64,000 bases of DNA from NCBI GenBank assembly GCA_020436935.1, contig JAGQWX010000005.1:62001-126000 (forward strand), given 5' to 3'. A model generated the notes under the pieces. The model did not search any database. It was not told the origin of the DNA and saw only the letters and a program-made list of their open reading frames with translations. The position numbers and the translations under genes are program-made. The first letter of the stretch is position 1, and each line of letters opens with the position of its first letter. Below, piece by piece: positions 18,017-26,920 of this stretch. The DNA is from Saprospiraceae bacterium (GTDB lineage: Bacteria; Bacteroidota; Bacteroidia; Chitinophagales; Saprospiraceae).

Positions 18017-18460
18017 TTAATAATTATCTTTTAAATATTTATGAAAATCTAATTTTGAAGAATCCGGTTTTATTTTTGATTTGTTTAATACAAATTCAGA
18101 AGATTTATAACCATACCAATCTAATATAAATGATGTGTCAGAAGTGAGAATTAATTTCGATTTATAAGTTTTTCGTCTGTCGCCATATTGTTCTAAGTAT
18201 ATTGTATCATTAATTTCATGAAATAATCCCCATGAATCGTAAGAGTCTAAAAATTTTATATCATTAAGCATCCTGTCCGCATTCAAGGGGCCTTTATAAA
18301 TCCCCGAGCCCCAAAACAACATACAATTATCTTCAGAATCAGTAAATGGGTGTGTAATATTCAATTTACCCAAGTGGATATTTCTTCCAGTATTAAAATC
18401 AGGATAATCGCAAGATCCAATTATAATTAAGACAAATAAAATTAGTTTTACTATTTTCAT
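18017..18460 (-). CDS. Lipoprotein overlapping the RHS gene (possible immunity or partner protein)
   Basis: 147 residues. A lipoprotein signal ends at Ile-Gly-Ser-Cys (Cys17), so it is anchored facing the periplasm or outside. The rest is a small beta-rich domain I do not recognise. The start codon overlaps the RHS stop by four bases (18457-18460), so it is translated with the RHS protein and in the position where immunity genes of polymorphic toxins usually lie. That context is the only evidence for an immunity role; no family match can be claimed. AT content is higher than in neighbouring genes, a common trait of such partner genes. Confidence 0.7.
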   Translation of the reverse strand: MKIVKLILFVLIIIGSCDYPDFNTGRNIHLGKLNITHPFTDSEDNCMLFWGSGIYKGPLNADRMLNDIKFLDSYDSWGLFHEINDTIYLEQYGDRRKTYKSKLILTSDTSFILDWYGYKSSEFVLNKSKIKPDSSKLDFHKYLKDNY

Positions 18461-20151
18461 ATTCTTTTCATTATTGTCAATAATATACCTCTTATACCAT
18501 ACCCCATAAAACTATATAAAAAGTCGTCGGCTCTGTGTATATAAATAGGGTCATAATCAAACTGTAAATTCGTGCTCCTCCTTGGGTTTTCGTACATAGT
18601 AATTCCGCCGCTATAAAATATATCCAGCAAAAACACATCATCACCATTCATAGCATTTTGGGAAATTGGGCCATTAAACCTGTCAAAATATTGCCCACCC
18701 ATTCTAGAAGCCTCTGCTTCGTACCATCTATTATCATGGTTTAAATTATCAAACAATAGATCTAATGCACTTGGAATTCCTATCCCAAACAAATAGATTG
18801 AGCCATAAATCTGACTTTGTACATAATGCCCATATTCATGTACAAATAAATGATCTCTCCAATTGGCTGTGAATCCTCGGCTACCAGTAATATAGTTCCC
18901 CAAAGTGACGGCACTAGCATTTAACCAATCTGAATCAATTGCTGTAACACCGTATCTTGAAGTTACATTATTTACAGCTCCGAACATATTCTGAATATCT
19001 CCAAACCCGTATCCAACAACAGTCTGGGGTAATTGCCATATAAATCTGGAAGTTAATTCAAAAGCCCTTCCAAGAGATGTCTTATTCTCATCGGTTGCAA
19101 ACAACCCACCAAATATATCTAAATCATTCCTAATATACTGCTGGAGACCTTCTCTTCCACCTCTGATCGAATTAACAGTCGCTCCAATTAGCTTTCCAAA
19201 TAGACCAAACAACTCCCCATCCGGATCCACATACTTCAAAGGATTATTCAAGCCATAACTGTACCTATTGAAACCCTGGGTGCTTCCCGCAGCTTGTACA
19301 AAATTGTCGAGTGATAACATCCTGCCAAGGATGGGATCATAGAGTCTGCCATTCATATTGATCAGAGAAAAATAATCCATGTGCTCGTGGCCGGTGAAAC
19401 CGCGCGTTAGCCAGGACGGAGGGCTGGAGATGGAGGTATAGGTCCAGTTGGAGGCATTTCTTCTTCTGCCCCAGGCGTCGAAGTTGAGGTTGTAGGTGAC
19501 GGTGCCGGAGGAATTGGTGATGGTATTGATGGAGCCGAGGTGGTCGGTGTAGGTGTAGTGGTAGGTGTCTGAACTGCCAATCCGCTCTACTATGGCTATG
19601 AGTCGTTCCCCGTTGCTGACATAATGCAAGTACCTAGTTGTTGTCCCGGTGACGTCTTTTTCATATTCACCAAAATAATACCTGGTATTGATGGTGGAAG
19701 CATTGACCTTCATCACTGACTTGATTCGCTGTTCATCGTCTGCATAGGTATATGTAAGATTATAGACACCTTCAACTACCGTCGATGGCTGAAGAAACGA
19801 AGTATAGGTGGATATGGCCTGTGAGGTGTTAGAAATATTTCCTGCTGATGGGTTGATTTGCTGGACCTGATTGATTTTTGAAGCATGGTATACATAAGAA
19901 CCTGCATCTGTCTTGGTACTGATGTTGCCATTGCTCGTATAGGTGAGACTATGGCTTGCTCCACCGCCCACATTTGCTCCTGTAAGTCGGTTGAGATTGT
20001 CGTAGGTAAAAGACTCTGTTTTGGAAATCAAGGCATCATTTCTGCTGGTAAACATATCTTCCAACACCCTCCCAGATACAGTTCCTACAGATAAAAAAGT
20101 ATTGATGGTTTTTGTAAGATTGGCGTCGAAATATAAGGAACTCTTTGCCAT
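18457..20151 (-). CDS. RHS repeat protein with C-terminal zincin-like (HEYGH) domain, lacking the usual N-terminal region
   Basis: 564 residues. Residues about 40-310 are YD/RHS repeats ending in the RHS core signature (Gly-Arg-Leu-Tyr-Asp-Pro near 268-273, and Asn-Pro-Leu-Lys-Tyr-Val-Asp-Pro-Asp-Gly at 303-312), after which variable C-terminal domains start. Here the C-terminal 250 residues contain His438-Glu-Tyr-Gly-His442, a zinc metallopeptidase HExxH motif, with Glu-rich Trp-Tyr-Glu-Ala-Glu-Ala about 38 residues later as a candidate third ligand region. RHS proteins usually carry a signal peptide and 1000 or more residues before the core; none is present, and in-frame sequence upstream meets a stop at 20209-20211 without homology, so the gene is probably 5'-truncated or a cassette remnant. 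A lipoprotein gene overlaps its end. Confidence 0.88.
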   Translation of the reverse strand: MAKSSLYFDANLTKTINTFLSVGTVSGRVLEDMFTSRNDALISKTESFTYDNLNRLTGANVGGGASHSLTYTSNGNISTKTDAGSYVYHASKINQVQQINPSAGNISNTSQAISTYTSFLQPSTVVEGVYNLTYTYADDEQRIKSVMKVNASTINTRYYFGEYEKDVTGTTTRYLHYVSNGERLIAIVERIGSSDTYHYTYTDHLGSINTITNSSGTVTYNLNFDAWGRRRNASNWTYTSISSPPSWLTRGFTGHEHMDYFSLINMNGRLYDPILGRMLSLDNFVQAAGSTQGFNRYSYGLNNPLKYVDPDGELFGLFGKLIGATVNSIRGGREGLQQYIRNDLDIFGGLFATDENKTSLGRAFELTSRFIWQLPQTVVGYGFGDIQNMFGAVNNVTSRYGVTAIDSDWLNASAVTLGNYITGSRGFTANWRDHLFVHEYGHYVQSQIYGSIYLFGIGIPSALDLLFDNLNHDNRWYEAEASRMGGQYFDRFNGPISQNAMNGDDVFLLDIFYSGGITMYENPRRSTNLQFDYDPIYIHRADDFLYSFMGYGIRGILLTIMKRI

Positions 20152-20395
20152 CGTATCATTATTAATGGCTGTTATCAGAACCGTAAGAAGTGAGAATTGA
20201 GCGGGTAATCATTTCTTTCTTTTTAGGGTATCAAGTAATTATGGTCTTTATTATTTACGTAAATATAAATACTAATCAGGCTCTTGTCAAGAGTTACCTA
20301 ATTTTGTTACAAATTTTTTTTAGACAAGCCATTCCCATTATTAAAGTCATTCGTTCTCTAAAAAATAGACATGTTTATAGGTGTGATTTTTTCTT

Positions 20396-22057
20396 TTATT
20401 TCGTAAAAGTTCTGCTGAAGCTCGATTTATTACCGGCATAATCCATAGCTGTAATCAATAACTCATGTTTTCCCGGGGACAGTTGGCTGATAGGTACATA
20501 CAAAGTTTTTACGAGTTCTTTCATTTCGCATGGAATAAATTTGCCATCGACGAACACCTTGTATTCAAAAGTTTTTGCCTGGCCTGAATACCTGATATTA
20601 TCCCTGAGCTCAAATGTAAATTGACTATACTTGGCGGCTGCAGCGGAAAATCTACCTGGGCTAATGGATGGAGCTTTGTCATCTGTGATAAAACCATACC
20701 GCCCTGTTGCATTGATCGAGGTGCAATATTTTCCTGCAGACCAATAAGCGCCTGTGCTTGAAGGCGTAGTTTCGTCAATTTTGGCAAAAATCATTTTTTC
20801 ACTGACGGACGAACTGTCCAGATCATCCAGACACAATTCAATGGACTTCAAAATGGCAGTTTCCCTGCATCCAATGGTAATGCCAGCGGAATCCCGACTC
20901 ACAGAAAAGCCTGTAGAATTTGGAGTGGTATAGGCGTCAATAGAAAGTTTGCCTCCAGGAAAGGACAAATATTGAGCTTTCTCAACTTTAAGTTTTGTAT
21001 CACAATCTGCATGGGGTACGTTCCCCTTCATAGCTGTGTCTCTGACCATGTACCAATAGGCAAAGCTCTTGTTTCCGTCGAAGTCAGATACCTCCAGGCA
21101 TACCTTCCTTTTGGATCCTGCAAAAAGCGGAATCGTACCATCGTCTCTGAGGTATTTGATGGCACTGACCTTATTGGCAGGCATTCTGTACAAGAGCGCC
21201 TCGCGTCTGCCGGTCTCGCTCTTGGTGGTGTAATCTACATAAGCATCGAGCAAATCACCTTCTTCGTAAGAGACAGCGTCCATTTTACTGTAATAAAACA
21301 GGCTATCATCCACAAACATCTTCATTTCATAATATCCATTGCGATTGGACGATCCCTTCATCTGATCAAAGGCATATACAGATATTCCTGCACGCCAGGC
21401 TGGTATTGCATAAGTGGGAATGGTGCCGCCTTCTGTACTAGAAAACTTGTTGCCTATCCTTGTCCTGTGCACATCATTCAAGTCAGGAGAAAGGCCATGG
21501 ATGGTGCAATAGGAAATCGTAGGTTTGATGTTGTCACCGGCCTTGATGCCAAAGAGAAATGGGTTTTTAGGGACTTCACTTTTGGTATCCCTTATTTCGA
21601 AATGCAGGTGTTTTCCATAGGAGTTGCCCGCATTTCCCATCAGACCAATGGCCTGACCTTTTTTGATTTTGATGCTATTGGCCTCGGGATACAGGTCAAC
21701 CTCATAAGATTCATCCTTCATTTGGGCCTGATACACGTAGGATTCTATGGGCTTCAATAAAACAGACAAATGCGCATATACGCTGGTATTTCCATCCGGA
21801 TGGTCAATGTATACTGCTCTTCCAAATCCACCGCGCTGCGTCTTGACCCTTGAAAGATATCCATCAGCTACTGCATATATGGTGTCAATTGCTTTGGCGG
21901 AAGGCCTGATGTCGATGCCGGCGTGAAAATGCGAAGACCTGATTTCCCCAAAAGCTCCCGCCAATGTGATGGTGTGTTTTACAGGAGAAATGTAGGTCTG
22001 GGCATTCGCTCCATTGAAAAGCAGGAAGAATGTCAGCATTGAAATGAACATGCGCAT
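20396..22057 (-). CDS. M23 family metallopeptidase (LytM-type), secreted
   Basis: 553 residues with a signal peptide (1-20). The peptidase domain follows directly: His45-x3-Asp49 (in HFHAGID) and His150-x-His152 (HLHFE), plus His96, are the M23 zinc and catalytic residues. M23 enzymes cut peptidoglycan cross-bridges or related peptides in the periplasm. The C-terminal 370 residues are beta-rich and carry no name I can give, but such extensions are common in Bacteroidota members. A tRNA or repeat is not close; the gene stands alone on the minus strand between the RHS gene and a toxin-antitoxin pair. Confidence 0.9.
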   Translation of the reverse strand: MRMFISMLTFFLLFNGANAQTYISPVKHTITLAGAFGEIRSSHFHAGIDIRPSAKAIDTIYAVADGYLSRVKTQRGGFGRAVYIDHPDGNTSVYAHLSVLLKPIESYVYQAQMKDESYEVDLYPEANSIKIKKGQAIGLMGNAGNSYGKHLHFEIRDTKSEVPKNPFLFGIKAGDNIKPTISYCTIHGLSPDLNDVHRTRIGNKFSSTEGGTIPTYAIPAWRAGISVYAFDQMKGSSNRNGYYEMKMFVDDSLFYYSKMDAVSYEEGDLLDAYVDYTTKSETGRREALLYRMPANKVSAIKYLRDDGTIPLFAGSKRKVCLEVSDFDGNKSFAYWYMVRDTAMKGNVPHADCDTKLKVEKAQYLSFPGGKLSIDAYTTPNSTGFSVSRDSAGITIGCRETAILKSIELCLDDLDSSSVSEKMIFAKIDETTPSSTGAYWSAGKYCTSINATGRYGFITDDKAPSISPGRFSAAAAKYSQFTFELRDNIRYSGQAKTFEYKVFVDGKFIPCEMKELVKTLYVPISQLSPGKHELLITAMDYAGNKSSFSRTFTK

Positions 22058-22151
22058 GAATGAATCTGTTTTTAGTCAATATTTTACAAATTAAAGGAAA
22101 TTATCATAGATACATTTACACGATGGAGGATTTGTTTCAGGCAAATAGGAA

Positions 22152-22553
22152 TTATAGGGTGTCTATGAATGAAAGTGATTTGAGATTTTCATCTGCGGTA
22201 ACCAAGATGGCCCTATGCACCATAGCAGTTGCAACCAGGATCCTGTCGGCAGGATCTCCATTGATTTCATGGACAAATTGTTTTACATAATCGCCAATCT
22301 CAGGGGTGATATGAAGTGCCTTTATTTTACTTTTTCTCTCTAAGTCTTGAAAAAACTGGGAAATACTTGAATTCATTTTTAGTCTACCTTTGCCTATGAG
22401 CATACCTATTTCCCAATATGAAATGGAAGAATAATAACACTGTCCTTCAAACTCAGAAAAAAGTTCTTCGGTTTTCTTAGAATAAATTGGATGAGCTGCC
22501 ATGTCCCAAATAAGGTAATGGGTGTCAATCAAAAACATTTTTTCAAAATCCAT
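22152..22553 (-). CDS. PIN domain toxin (VapC-like)
   Basis: About 133 residues from the ATG at 22553 (a second in-frame ATG at 22538 is equally possible). The Leu-Ile-Asp-Thr-His-Tyr-Leu-Ile-Trp motif at the start is the variant PIN signature with the first catalytic Asp; further acidic residues follow in Ser-Tyr-Trp-Glu-Ile and Asp-Pro-Ala-Asp-Arg, and Thr-Ala-Asp-Glu near the C-terminus. The family are single-strand ribonucleases that stop translation. The antitoxin gene lies 72 bases upstream in the same direction, as in most such pairs. Confidence 0.88.
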   Translation of the reverse strand: MDFEKMFLIDTHYLIWDMAAHPIYSKKTEELFSEFEGQCYYSSISYWEIGMLIGKGRLKMNSSISQFFQDLERKSKIKALHITPEIGDYVKQFVHEINGDPADRILVATAMVHRAILVTADENLKSLSFIDTL

Positions 22554-22625
22554 GAATACAAAATTAATTGATATGGCCACTCCCTAAAGAGCTATTTTTA
22601 GCCATGACGACTTTTCGGATTGAAC

Positions 22626-22901
22626 TCATAGTTGCCCTTTTAGCAGATTATCTTCAACAAAATCTTCATCAATCAATGGTTGATTTATGATATCACCAAC
22701 TATCGTAATACCACCTTCTGCATAAGTTTTGAGCCGTTGTTGAAATGACAATTCATCATCAAGTTCAGGTTTTGGTGACTTAATTTCTGCTATGACTTCC
22801 CCTCTCCTTGTAATGTATATAGCATGCCCTTCTGTCACCAGTCCAATGTATTCTTTGAGGTTTTCCCGCAATTCTGAAATTGAAACCAAATGATCTTTCA
22901 T
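22626..22901 (-). CDS. Phd/YefM-type antitoxin
   Basis: 91 residues. The N-terminus (Val-Ser-Ile-Ser-Glu-Leu-Arg-Glu-Asn-Leu) and the central Tyr-Ile-Thr-Arg-Arg-Gly-Glu-Val-Ile-Ala are the Phd DNA-binding fold; the acidic C-terminal half would wrap the PIN toxin encoded downstream. Such antitoxins usually repress their own promoter. A promoter for the pair should lie in 22902-22960, but I see no clear box. Confidence 0.86.
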   Translation of the reverse strand: MKDHLVSISELRENLKEYIGLVTEGHAIYITRRGEVIAEIKSPKPELDDELSFQQRLKTYAEGGITIVGDIINQPLIDEDFVEDNLLKGQL

Positions 22902-23089
22902 TTATAATCTCATTTTGTACATTACAAATGTACAATATTTGAGAAAATTAAAAAAGTAGTCTGAGATGGGCTGAAAGTTGTGAAATGGGGATTAAAATAT
23001 ATATTCTGAAACGACTGAGGATAGCCACAAATCAATGACGAATGGCATAAGTGCCCGAAGCTATTTATCTTGCACCAAATTTGAGCGCG

Positions 23090-23671
23090 ATGTTGGTAAT
23101 CGATGATGTTTTGATCAGTAGTGAGGTCCTGGAGAGGAAGTTTGTGTGCAACCTGAATGCCTGCAAGGGTGCTTGCTGCTGGGAGGGTGATTATGGCGCT
23201 CCGGTGGACGTTCAGGAAAAATTGTCGATTCAGTCTCAAAATGAAAACATCAAAGTGTTGCTGGGACCTGAAGCCAAACAAATTCTGGAAGAAAATGAAG
23301 GCTTTGTCTATTATGATGAAGCGGAAAGCTGGGGAACGGCATTGCATCCTGATGGATCGTGTGTATATCTCTTCCGGGATGAGCTGGGCATTGCCAAGTG
23401 TGCTATAGAACAGGCCTTTCATTCCGGAATTTCAAGTGTGAACAAACCCATTTCTTGTCATTTGTATCCGATCAGGGTCACGAAGAATGAAATCCAGGGA
23501 TTTGAGGCATGGAATTATGACGAGTGGGACATTTGCAGTGCGGCATGTCAATTGGGCGAAGAGCTCAAAGTACCGGTATACCAATTCCTTAAAGAAGCCA
23601 TCATCAGGGCCAAGGGAGAAGATTTTTATGCACAAATAGAAGGTGGTGTTGCATTTTCCAAAGATGTATAA
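23090..23671 (+). CDS. DUF3109 family cysteine-rich protein
   Basis: 193 residues from the ATG at 23090; the longer reading from 23051 lacks the family's usual start Met-Leu-Val-Ile-Asp-Asp. Conserved cysteines occur as Cys-Asn-Leu-Asn-Ala-Cys-Lys-Gly-Ala-Cys-Cys near the N-terminus, then single Cys in a Ser-Cys-Val-Tyr-Leu segment, Ala-Lys-Cys-Ala-Ile-Glu, and Ile-Ser-Cys-His-Leu-Tyr-Pro-Ile-Arg. This spacing is that of the DUF3109 (YkgJ-like) family, possibly metal or Fe-S binding. Its role is not known. Cytoplasmic, single gene. Confidence 0.85.
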   Translation: MLVIDDVLISSEVLERKFVCNLNACKGACCWEGDYGAPVDVQEKLSIQSQNENIKVLLGPEAKQILEENEGFVYYDEAESWGTALHPDGSCVYLFRDELGIAKCAIEQAFHSGISSVNKPISCHLYPIRVTKNEIQGFEAWNYDEWDICSAACQLGEELKVPVYQFLKEAIIRAKGEDFYAQIEGGVAFSKDV

Positions 23672-23818
23672 AGGTTGCTAAGTATTGACAGCAGTTTACT
23701 TGGCTTTTATATTGAAATTTTATTTATATAAGAAATTTTGTAATTTGATGGAAATTCTCGAACATTGCAGCACAATTTGAGATTAAGACCAGAAAAAATT
23801 CAGATAAACTCACTACTC

Positions 23819-23877
23819 AATCCCTTACGTAGAGTTTGATAACCGTAAAACTGCTGCGTAGGGGATTTTTGTTTTTT
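23819..23877 (+). terminator. Probable intrinsic terminator after DUF3109 gene
   Basis: AATCCCTTACGTAG pairs with CTGCGTAGGGGATT (two G-T pairs) around a 21-base loop, followed by a T-rich run. It lies 150 bases past the DUF3109 stop. The large loop makes it less certain than other terminators here. Confidence 0.5.
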
Positions 23878-23948
23878 GGTCATAGGTAGTTGGTGTAAGG
23901 CTTTAGGTTGGCCGATAGTTCATAGACTTTATTAGTAAATGTTTGATC

Positions 23949-23970
23949 GTGACGTATATGTCACATCTAC
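23949..23970. repeat. Solitary inverted copy of the GTGAC palindrome element
   Basis: GTGACGTATATGTCAC followed by ATCTAC is the reverse complement of the palindrome plus GTAG flank of the 46-bp array at 14931-15322. Confidence 0.8.
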
Positions 23971-24890
23971 GTCTTTGGTCTTTGGTCCTTGGGTGTCAGT
24001 TTTTTTGGTTATTAGCGAGTTGGCAAGTTGGCATATTGGGCAATTGGTTTTCTGGGAGGCCAATCTGGAATTCGTAATAAAAAAATTGGTGGCTGAGCGA
24101 AGCCGAAGCCAGCGAAGCCGAAGCCGATCTTTTGGTGATGGCATATAGGAGATAAGAGAAAAGTATTGCGGGCGGATTCCCTTTAGGGCCAGGGTTACGG
24201 GAGGCAAATGGGGAGTCTTTGGTCTTTGGTCTTTGGTCTTTGGTGAACGAAGACTGTAGCTGACAGCTAATAACTGAAGGACATGAACTTTCCCACATTG
24301 TTGCAAAGAGATGGCCGAGACTGATAATTCAAGGAATCAAATTTTTTTCACCCACTTTCAGCGAAAATCTGCGGACTTTTCAGCATTTTCTGCGGGAAAA
24401 ATAATCCGAAACATTGACATATTGGTTGCTTCCTCGAGTTGGCTGAGCGGAGCCGAAGCCAGCGAAGCCGAAGCCGGAAGTGGGTCTTTAGTCTTTGGTC
24501 TTTGGTGAGAAATGATGGCTAATGACAAAAACCTTCTCCAAGAGCCTTTAACTTTTAACCTTTCACAAATTATCCCAATTCTCTCGCAATGGCGCAAAGA
24601 GGTGGAGGAGACTGAGTACGCAAAGGCTCTAAAAACCTAACACCTAATACCTCCCCCCTCAGCTTTAAAGAAGCATCCAAAAATAATCTACGCGATATCA
24701 GCAAACACCACCCAACTTCAAAGAAGCGTCAAAAAAATCTAAGACCTAATACCTCTTCCCCCCAGCTTCAAAAAAGCGCCCAAAAAAAGCTAACAGCTAA
24801 TCGCTAAAAGCTAACAGCCATAACAGCCAACAGCCAAAACACCCAAATCCTCCCCATTACTCGACCAAGCCAAAACACAATAAGACATAC
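23971..24890. repeat. Mosaic of short dispersed repeats
   Basis: No gene. Modules: runs of CTTTGGT (23972-24000, 24210-24245, 24485-24505); GCTGAGCGAAGCCGAAGCC at 24092-24130 and 24440-24478; a divergent copy at 24171-24202 of the GGCGGCTCCCTTTTAGGG element that is tandem at 30095-30555; a TTTCAGCGAAAATCTGCGGA segment at 24355-24410 whose reverse complement is at 30670-30715 and 30905-30965; and AGCTTCAAAGAAGCGCCAAA / CTAACAGCTAATCGCTAA segments at 24660-24840 that recur at 30760-31045. All ORFs here are repeat shadows. Confidence 0.75.
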
Positions 24891-24894
24891 GATC

Positions 24895-24924
24895 TTTCGA
24901 TATTCATGAATAAAAGTATCTTTG
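24895..24924 (+). promoter_or_regulatory. Predicted Bacteroidota-type promoter of lepB
   Basis: TATCTTTG at 24917-24924 matches the -7 box TAnnTTTG, with TTTC at 24895-24898 at near-ideal spacing (18) as the -33 box. The gene starts 22 bases downstream at a GTG. Confidence 0.6.
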
Positions 24925-24946
24925 CGACCGTATAAAATCAAATGCA

Positions 24947-26527
24947 GTGAGCGTACTAATTTTTTTAATCGTTTCCTATATCCTTACGAGTGTAGCATTG
25001 TACATGCTCTTCCCCAAAGCAGGTGTCTCAGCAGTCAAAGGTTTGATTCCCGGAGTCAACTTTGTTGAGTGGGCGAAGATCATTGGCAAAAAGCCGATTG
25101 AGACCCTTTGGTTGCTCTTTCCGGTAGTGAACATTTTTACTTTTACCGGCATGGCCGTTGATTTGGTTCGCTCATTTGGCAAGACATCTTTTGGAGCTGC
25201 AGCTGCTGCTGTCATTTATGCGCCAGCCATATTTTTTAAAACAGCGACAGACGGAAGCAAGTACGAAGGGCCCATTCTTCAAAAAGAAGAAGAATTCAAA
25301 GCTAAGGTCAAACAAGCCATAGAGCTGAAAGACAACCTCACCCTCGAAAAGCTCAGCCGGGAAAATCCATTCAAAAAACCTACCTGGAGAGAGTGGACGG
25401 AGTCAATCGTCTTTGCGGTTTTTGCAGCAGCATTCATCAGAATGTTTTTGATTGAAGCCTATGTCATTCCGACTCCATCGATGGAAGGATCGCTCAACGT
25501 AGGCGATTACCTTTTTGTATCAAAAGCCCATTACGGTATCAGGACACCGAAGACCATAGCCATGATTCCGCTTTTGCACAATACCATTCCATTCATCAAT
25601 AAAGAGTCCTATCTCGAAAAGCCCAGCCTGCCATTTTACAGACTGCCAGCACTTGAGAAAATCGAGAGTGGCAAGCCCATCGTATTCAACTGGCCGGTAG
25701 GCGACAGCATATACCTGACCAGTCAGCGCAGTTATTTCGTAGGCCAGGAAAAATACAACCCTGCGGCCATGATCAACGATCCGGAACTTGCAAAATTGGT
25801 GGAGAAAAAAGAAATCATTACCAGACCGGTAGACAAAGAAGACCACTACATCAAAAGATGCATCGGTGTCGGCGGCGATAAAATTGAGATCAGGGACCGC
25901 CAGGTTTTTGTCAACGATAAACCCATGCCCAACCCAAAACATATGCAATTCCTCTACAGCGTGCAAATACCACAAAACGTGAGGGTCAATGTCAGCAAGC
26001 TCCAGGAGTGGGGCATCGACGGTGGTGATGCTGCAGGAATGAATCACTTCTTTTTAGACGAAGAACAAGTGCAAAAACTCAAGTCACTTGACCCGGCTGT
26101 AAAGGTAGAAGTGTACCAGCAACAACCTGATCCAGGCAAGTTGTTTCCATTTGATTCTCTCAATTACGGCCAATGGACAGTAGACAATTATGGTCCCATC
26201 CTCATTCCAAAAAAAGGTCAGGCCATGAAGCTGACACCTGAGAACATCAGCATTTACCGCAGAGCAATTGCCGTGTATGAACACAATGAACTCAGAGAAG
26301 AAAACGGTAAAATTTTCATCAACGGCCAACAGACCGACACCTATACCTTCAAGCAGGACTATTACTGGGCGATGGGCGACAACCGCCATAACTCAGAAGA
26401 CTCCAGGATGTGGGGATTTGTGCCTCACGAAAACATCGTAGGAAAGCCGCTGTTCATTTGGTTTTCTAAAGATGATACAGGTATCAACTGGGATAGAATT
26501 TTCAAATACGCCGGCGGGAAAGAGTAA
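24947..26527 (+). CDS. lepB: Signal peptidase I (extended Bacteroidota type)
   Basis: 526 residues, starting at GTG (the nearby ATG at 24942 is followed by a stop). It removes signal peptides from exported proteins at the inner membrane. Two or three hydrophobic helices lie in residues 1-97, then the membrane anchor at about 153-170. The catalytic serine is Ser178 in IPTPSMEGSL; the base is Lys303 in YIKRCIGVGGDKI; the Gly-Asp-Asn-Arg box with Ser-x-Asp-Ser-Arg lies near residues 488-497. A large insertion (about 200-290) and one between the two S26 boxes make the protein longer than the E. coli enzyme, as is usual in this phylum. A strong terminator follows 15 bases after the stop. Single-gene transcript. 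Confidence 0.95.
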   Translation: MSVLIFLIVSYILTSVALYMLFPKAGVSAVKGLIPGVNFVEWAKIIGKKPIETLWLLFPVVNIFTFTGMAVDLVRSFGKTSFGAAAAAVIYAPAIFFKTATDGSKYEGPILQKEEEFKAKVKQAIELKDNLTLEKLSRENPFKKPTWREWTESIVFAVFAAAFIRMFLIEAYVIPTPSMEGSLNVGDYLFVSKAHYGIRTPKTIAMIPLLHNTIPFINKESYLEKPSLPFYRLPALEKIESGKPIVFNWPVGDSIYLTSQRSYFVGQEKYNPAAMINDPELAKLVEKKEIITRPVDKEDHYIKRCIGVGGDKIEIRDRQVFVNDKPMPNPKHMQFLYSVQIPQNVRVNVSKLQEWGIDGGDAAGMNHFFLDEEQVQKLKSLDPAVKVEVYQQQPDPGKLFPFDSLNYGQWTVDNYGPILIPKKGQAMKLTPENISIYRRAIAVYEHNELREENGKIFINGQQTDTYTFKQDYYWAMGDNRHNSEDSRMWGFVPHENIVGKPLFIWFSKDDTGINWDRIFKYAGGKE

Positions 26528-26541
26528 CCTGGAATACATAC

Positions 26542-26579
26542 AAACAAACTGCTTTTCCAGTTCGAAAAGCAGTTTGTTT
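26542..26579 (+). terminator. Strong intrinsic terminator of lepB
   Basis: Perfect 16-bp inverted repeat (AAACAAACTGCTTTTC with GAAAAGCAGTTTGTTT) around a CAGTTC loop, directly after the lepB stop. Confidence 0.9.
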
Positions 26580-26689
26580 ACTATATAAAGGTGCGCAGGA
26601 ACATCCCTCAACAAGCATAAATTGCATGTTATTACCCGATTCATCTAACCAAATATCCAACCAAGCCCTCAATCCAGCACTTCCACACC

Positions 26690-26835
26690 TCCGCAGTTGA
26701 GCAATTTTGCAGTTGTGCAATTTTGCAGTTGTGCAAGTGTGCCATCCAGCAATTCCGCAATTGAGCAGTTGAGCAGTTGTGCAATTACACCAATCAGCCA
26801 TTCTGCATTTGCGCAACTCCGCAGTTGTGCCGTTG
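26690..26835. repeat. Low-complexity GCAATTGTGCAGTTGAGCA-type repeat
   Basis: A degenerate run of TTGAGCA/TTGTGCA/TTTTGCA units of about seven bases. The same type of sequence is found at 14758-14880. No gene. Confidence 0.7.
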
Positions 26836-26867
26836 GCAATCCTGACTTTCAAAAAAAACCGTACCAG

Positions 26868-26898
26868 TTTAGAGGAAATCAAAAAATTTATACCTTTG
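26868..26898 (+). promoter_or_regulatory. Predicted promoter of the tRNA-Pro-like gene
   Basis: TTTA, 19 bases, TACCTTTG (26891-26898): a good -33/-7 pair for the phylum. Exactly 22 bases separate the -7 box from the first base of the tRNA-like gene, the same distance as for the normal tRNA-Pro at 27180. Confidence 0.6.
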
Positions 26899-26920
26899 CG
26901 ACGCTTCTAAATTTTGGGTT

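Noticed and set aside
20972..21760. 262-codon plus-strand ORF inside the M23 gene
   Set aside because: It lies antisense to a clear M23 peptidase and has no family features.
23932..24597. Several short ORFs in the repeat mosaic before lepB
   Set aside because: All consist of translated repeat modules (Ser-Ala-Ser-Leu-Ala-Ser type) and overlap on both strands.
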